A DNA stretch of 8,831 bases from contig CAKOVW010000043.1 of assembly GCA_934122125.1 (NCBI GenBank), forward strand, positions 1 to 8,831, written 5' to 3'. The notes beneath the pieces are model-generated. The model saw only the letters and a list, made by a program, of their open reading frames with translations. It had not been told where the DNA came from and ran no database searches. The translations under genes were made by a program, and so were the position numbers. This DNA comes from an uncultured Clostridia bacterium (GTDB lineage: Bacteria > Bacillota > Clostridia > TANB77 > CAG-508). This document shows, one piece after another, positions 6,581 through 8,831 of this stretch (position 1 is its first letter; each line of letters starts with the position of its first letter).

Positions 6581-7210
6581 ATGAAAAAGAAAAATTTAAT
6601 TAATTGGCTTTGTCTATCTGGAATAGTAAGTATAGTATTTTATCTATTACATGATATTATAGGAGCTAAATATTATCCTAATTATGATTGGTTAAGCCAA
6701 GCAGTAAGCGACTTGACAGCTAAAGATGCACCATCATTTATAATAGCAAATGGCTATGTAACTATATATGGGATATTTAATTGCTTGTGTTGTGCATTAA
6801 TATCTATATTGATAAAAAATGAAAACAGCAAGGTACTAAAAATTGGAGTATATACATTTTCAATAATGAATTTCATATCTGCAGTAGGTTATGCTTTATT
6901 TCCACTATCAAGTGCTGGATTTGATGGAAGTATTCAATCAATAATACATGTATATATTATAACAACATTAGTAGTATTACTATCAATTATATCTTTAACA
7001 TTAATTGCAGTTGGATCTTTAAGAGGAAAAGATAAACATAAATATTTAGGCACTTTTGCAATTTTAGCATTAGTGTTAATGTTTGTTGGAGCCGTTGGCT
7101 CTGGAATTGTACCAAAAGAATATTTTGGTGTAGTGGAAAGATTTAGTACATATAGTGCAGTTGTATTTACTGGAATTTTAGGACTATATGGTTTTAAAAA
7201 GAATTATTGA
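6581..7210 (+). CDS. DUF998 family multi-pass membrane protein
   Basis: Integral membrane protein of 209 residues with about six hydrophobic helices, near 10-28, 53-78, 86-108, 118-145, 154-174 and 187-205. Family signatures are YPNYDWLSQAVSDLTA (32-47) after the first helix, FPLSSAGFDG (107-116), and GIVPKEYFGVVERFSTYSAV (175-194) before the last. These match the DUF998 (PF06197) proteins common in Clostridia and other Bacillota. The biochemical role of the family is not established. AAAGG at 6566-6570 lies 10 nt before the ATG, and the gene follows the hydrolase closely, so the two probably work at the same step or are at least co-expressed. A hairpin terminator closes the unit at 7221-7254. 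Confidence 0.83.
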   Translation: MKKKNLINWLCLSGIVSIVFYLLHDIIGAKYYPNYDWLSQAVSDLTAKDAPSFIIANGYVTIYGIFNCLCCALISILIKNENSKVLKIGVYTFSIMNFISAVGYALFPLSSAGFDGSIQSIIHVYIITTLVVLLSIISLTLIAVGSLRGKDKHKYLGTFAILALVLMFVGAVGSGIVPKEYFGVVERFSTYSAVVFTGILGLYGFKKNY

Positions 7211-7220
7211 TAACTTATAT

Positions 7221-7254
7221 AAAGCAAGTGATTAGTTGAAAATCACTTGCTTTT
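7221..7254 (+). terminator. Hairpin terminator after the DUF998 gene
   Basis: AAAGCAAGTGAT (7221-7232) pairs perfectly with ATCACTTGCTTT (7242-7253) around a 9-nt loop, with TTTT at 7251-7254. The T-tract is short and overlaps the stem, so termination may be partial. The loop also carries the -35 of the next gene. Confidence 0.65.
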
Positions 7255-7264
7255 ATGCTAGAAT
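7236..7264 (+). promoter_or_regulatory. Promoter of the SAP-domain gene, overlapping the terminator hairpin
   Basis: TTGAAA (7236-7241), a 17-bp spacer and TAGAAT (7259-7264) with an upstream TG (7256-7257) form the best -35/-10 pair in the window. The predicted start near 7271 gives a leader of about 24 nt containing AAGGATG (7279-7285), the binding site for the GTG at 7295. The -35 lies in the terminator loop and the spacer covers its right arm. Confidence 0.6.
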
Positions 7265-7294
7265 ATAAAAGGATATTTAAGGATGTGATGAGGT

Positions 7295-7870
7295 GTGGAA
7301 GAAAGACCAATTTTGGACAATAATATAGATAGTAAAACATTTAGAGATTATTACTATTTGAAAGAAGAGTTAATCAATTTTTGCAGAAAAAATGATTTAC
7401 AAACAACTGGTGGAAAGTTAGAATTGACAGAAAGAATTGCAAATTTTTTAGATACTGGTAAACGAACTTATCAAATTCATACTACTAGGAAAACTAAAAA
7501 CATTGATAGAATAACACTTGATACAATAATAGAAGAAAATTTTGTATGTTCTGAAAAACATAGAGCCTTTTATAAAGAACAGATAGGAAAGAATTTTTCT
7601 TTTAATGTACCATTTCAAAAATGGTTAAAAAGTAATTCTGGAAAAACTTATAGAGCTTCAATAGCTGCTTATTACCAAATATTAGAAGATAGAAAGAAAA
7701 ATAAAGCAACTATTGATAAACAGTTTGAGTATAATACTTATATTAGAGATTTTTTTAATGACAACAAAGATAAAAATTTGAAACAAGCAATTAAATGTTG
7801 GAATTACAAAAAAAGTTTAAAAGGCAATAATAAATATGAAAAGAAAGACTTAGAAGCATTAAAGAGCTAA
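7295..7870 (+). CDS. SAP domain / DUF6434 protein, putative nucleic-acid-binding protein
   Basis: Soluble basic protein of 191 residues starting at GTG, with AAGGATG 9 nt upstream. Residues about 15-54 form a SAP-like helix-loop-helix: FRDYYYLKEELINFCRKN, then TTGGKLELTERIANFL. SAP domains usually bind DNA or RNA. Residues about 71-130 match what I recall as DUF6434: ITLDTIIEENFVCSEKHRAF, YKEQIGKNFSFNVPFQKWLK and GKTYRASIAAYYQI. The tail continues with FEYNTYIRDFFNDN and a Lys-rich end (QAIKCWNYKKSLKGNNKYEKKDL). No catalytic motif or membrane segment is visible. The function of the family is unknown to me. It has its own promoter and appears monocistronic, between accessory genes and a housekeeping GTPase gene. 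The C-terminus looks natural, not truncated. Confidence 0.78.
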   Translation: MEERPILDNNIDSKTFRDYYYLKEELINFCRKNDLQTTGGKLELTERIANFLDTGKRTYQIHTTRKTKNIDRITLDTIIEENFVCSEKHRAFYKEQIGKNFSFNVPFQKWLKSNSGKTYRASIAAYYQILEDRKKNKATIDKQFEYNTYIRDFFNDNKDKNLKQAIKCWNYKKSLKGNNKYEKKDLEALKS

Positions 7871-7982
7871 ATATAAGGAAATTAGAAGTAATAAAGATGA
7901 ATATGGCAATGAAATAGCAATTTATAGAAAAGAGAGTAAAATTTATGGATATGTATCAAAAACGAGAAATGAGAAAAAATAA
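7863..7982 (+). pseudogene. Orphan stop-free frame resembling the 3' end of a lost gene
   Basis: Between the SAP-domain gene and rbgA a frame stays open for 39 codons to TAA at 7980-7982, with no ATG, GTG or TTG in frame. It reads protein-like: KEIRSNKDEYGNEIAIYRK, then ESKIYGYVSKTRNEKK. It overlaps the proposed 5' end of rbgA, as the end of an operon partner would. I recognise no family. It could be the leftover tail of the gene that once preceded rbgA, cut when the upstream block arrived, or a chance open frame. Confidence 0.28.
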
Positions 7983-8831
7983 AAAAATGAACGAAGATGT
8001 AAAAAGTTTACCATCTATGAGCATTAACTGGTACCCACGGACATATGGCCAAAACTAGAAAACAGATAATAGAAGATTTAAAATTGATTGATATAGTTGC
8101 AGAAATATTAGATGCACGTATTCCACTTTCTAGCCAGAATCCAGACATAAAAGAAATTATAAAAGATAAAAAAAGATTAGTAATTTTAAATAAATGTGAT
8201 TTGGCATGTGAAAGGGAAAATAAAAGATGGGTAGATTATTTTGAAAAAAATAATATTCCAGCTGTTCTAGTAGATTCAGTATCTGGCAAAGGAATACAAG
8301 AAGCAATAAAAAAAATAGAGCAAATCTATGATAATGAAAAATATGACAACAAAGGAAGAATAGGAAAATCAATAAGAATAATGATATTAGGAATTCCAAA
8401 TGTAGGTAAGTCATCATTTATAAATAGAATAGCAAAAAAGAATGTGGCACAGACTGGAAATAAGCCAGGGGTAACAAGGCAAAAACAATGGATAAAAGTG
8501 TCTAACAGGATAGAATTATTAGATACACCAGGTGTTTTATGGCCAAAATTAGACCAAAAGGAAGTAGCCACAAATTTGGCGTATACAGGAACTATTAAAG
8601 ATGATGTATTACAAACAACAGAGATTGGATTTGAATTGTTAAAAACAATAATAAAAGGTTATAAATTAAATCTAATGGAAAGATATAAAATAACTGAACA
8701 ATCAATAAATCAAATAATGGAAAATAAAGAATTGGAAGAAAATGAAAAAAATTTAGAAATTATGAATTTAATTGGTAGAAAAAGAGGAGCAATTGTTTCT
8801 GGAGGAGAAGTAGACGTGGAAAAAGTTGCCA
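7945..8831 (+). pseudogene. rbgA: Ribosome biogenesis GTPase RbgA (YlqF), broken by a 1-base insertion near its start; 3' end outside window
   Basis: RbgA is a circularly permuted GTPase needed for late 50S subunit assembly. The motifs occur in the permuted order: G4 LNKCDL (NKCD at 8189-8200), G1 GIPNVGKSS (8390-8416), G2 region with PGVTR, then G3 DTPG (8522-8533). The C-terminal RNA-binding region is under way when the window ends without a stop. The family's N-terminal signature NWYPGHMAKT is split. SINWYP is read in the frame of the ATG at 8017, but an extra C at 8038 shifts GHMAKTRKQ into the next frame, and the first frame hits TAG five codons after CCA-CGG. The 5' frame is open from ATGs at 7945 (GAGAG 8 nt upstream), 7987 and 8017. 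I chose 7945 because only it has a plausible binding site. Past 8039 the frame is intact. Since rbgA is essential or nearly so in Bacillus, a sequencing error is the leading explanation. Confidence 0.88.

Noticed and set aside
8157..8571. Two minus-strand frames opposite rbgA
   Set aside because: The + strand here encodes the G4, G1 and G3 motifs of RbgA in one frame. The minus frames are Phe/Leu-rich reverse translations and overlap each other.
8045..8831. rbgA starting normally at the in-frame ATG at 8045
   Set aside because: There is no Shine-Dalgarno sequence before it. It would remove the conserved NWYPGH residues, which are encoded just upstream in the other frame, so a frameshift explains the data better.

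Overview
The window is strongly A+T-rich, with short gaps, AGGAGG-type ribosome binding sites and every recognisable gene on the + strand. Together with a Bce-type antimicrobial-peptide detoxification module and an RbgA/YlqF GTPase, this points to a low-GC Bacillota chromosome, most likely Clostridia. Genus cannot be judged from the sequence.

Layout. (1) 1-254: the tail of a nucleoside 2-deoxyribosyltransferase-like gene, then a 31-codon ORF resembling the first residues of a GNAT acetyltransferase, closed by a hairpin terminator that begins at its stop codon. (2) 266-4969: a complete Bce-type unit made of an OmpR-family response regulator, an intramembrane-sensing histidine kinase, an ABC ATPase and a 10-TM FtsX-like permease with a large extracellular domain. 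An identical 19-nt sequence holding the palindrome TTACA-AAAA-TGTAG lies upstream of both the regulator gene and the ATPase gene, and is probably the regulator's operator. (3) 4979-7210: a possible 14-codon micro-ORF with a very strong ribosome binding site, a class I SAM methyltransferase, a 13-bp hairpin, then an alpha/beta hydrolase and a DUF998 membrane protein in tandem. (4) 7221-7870: a hairpin terminator overlapped by a good promoter, followed by a SAP-domain/DUF6434 protein. (5) 7863-8831: an orphan reading frame, then rbgA, whose 5' part is broken by one extra base at about 8038 and whose 3' end lies beyond the window.

How it fits together. In Bce systems the permease is both sensor and exporter. 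It signals to a kinase that has almost no extracellular domain of its own, the kinase phosphorylates the regulator, and the regulator raises expression of the transporter. The paired operators suggest feedback on the two-component genes as well as on the transporter. No terminator is visible after the permease, so the micro-ORF and methyltransferase could be read from the transporter promoter. Whether the methyltransferase, hydrolase and DUF998 protein belong to the same response is inference. I see no mobile element, CRISPR array, tRNA or rRNA. No stretch longer than 300 bases lacks a gene.
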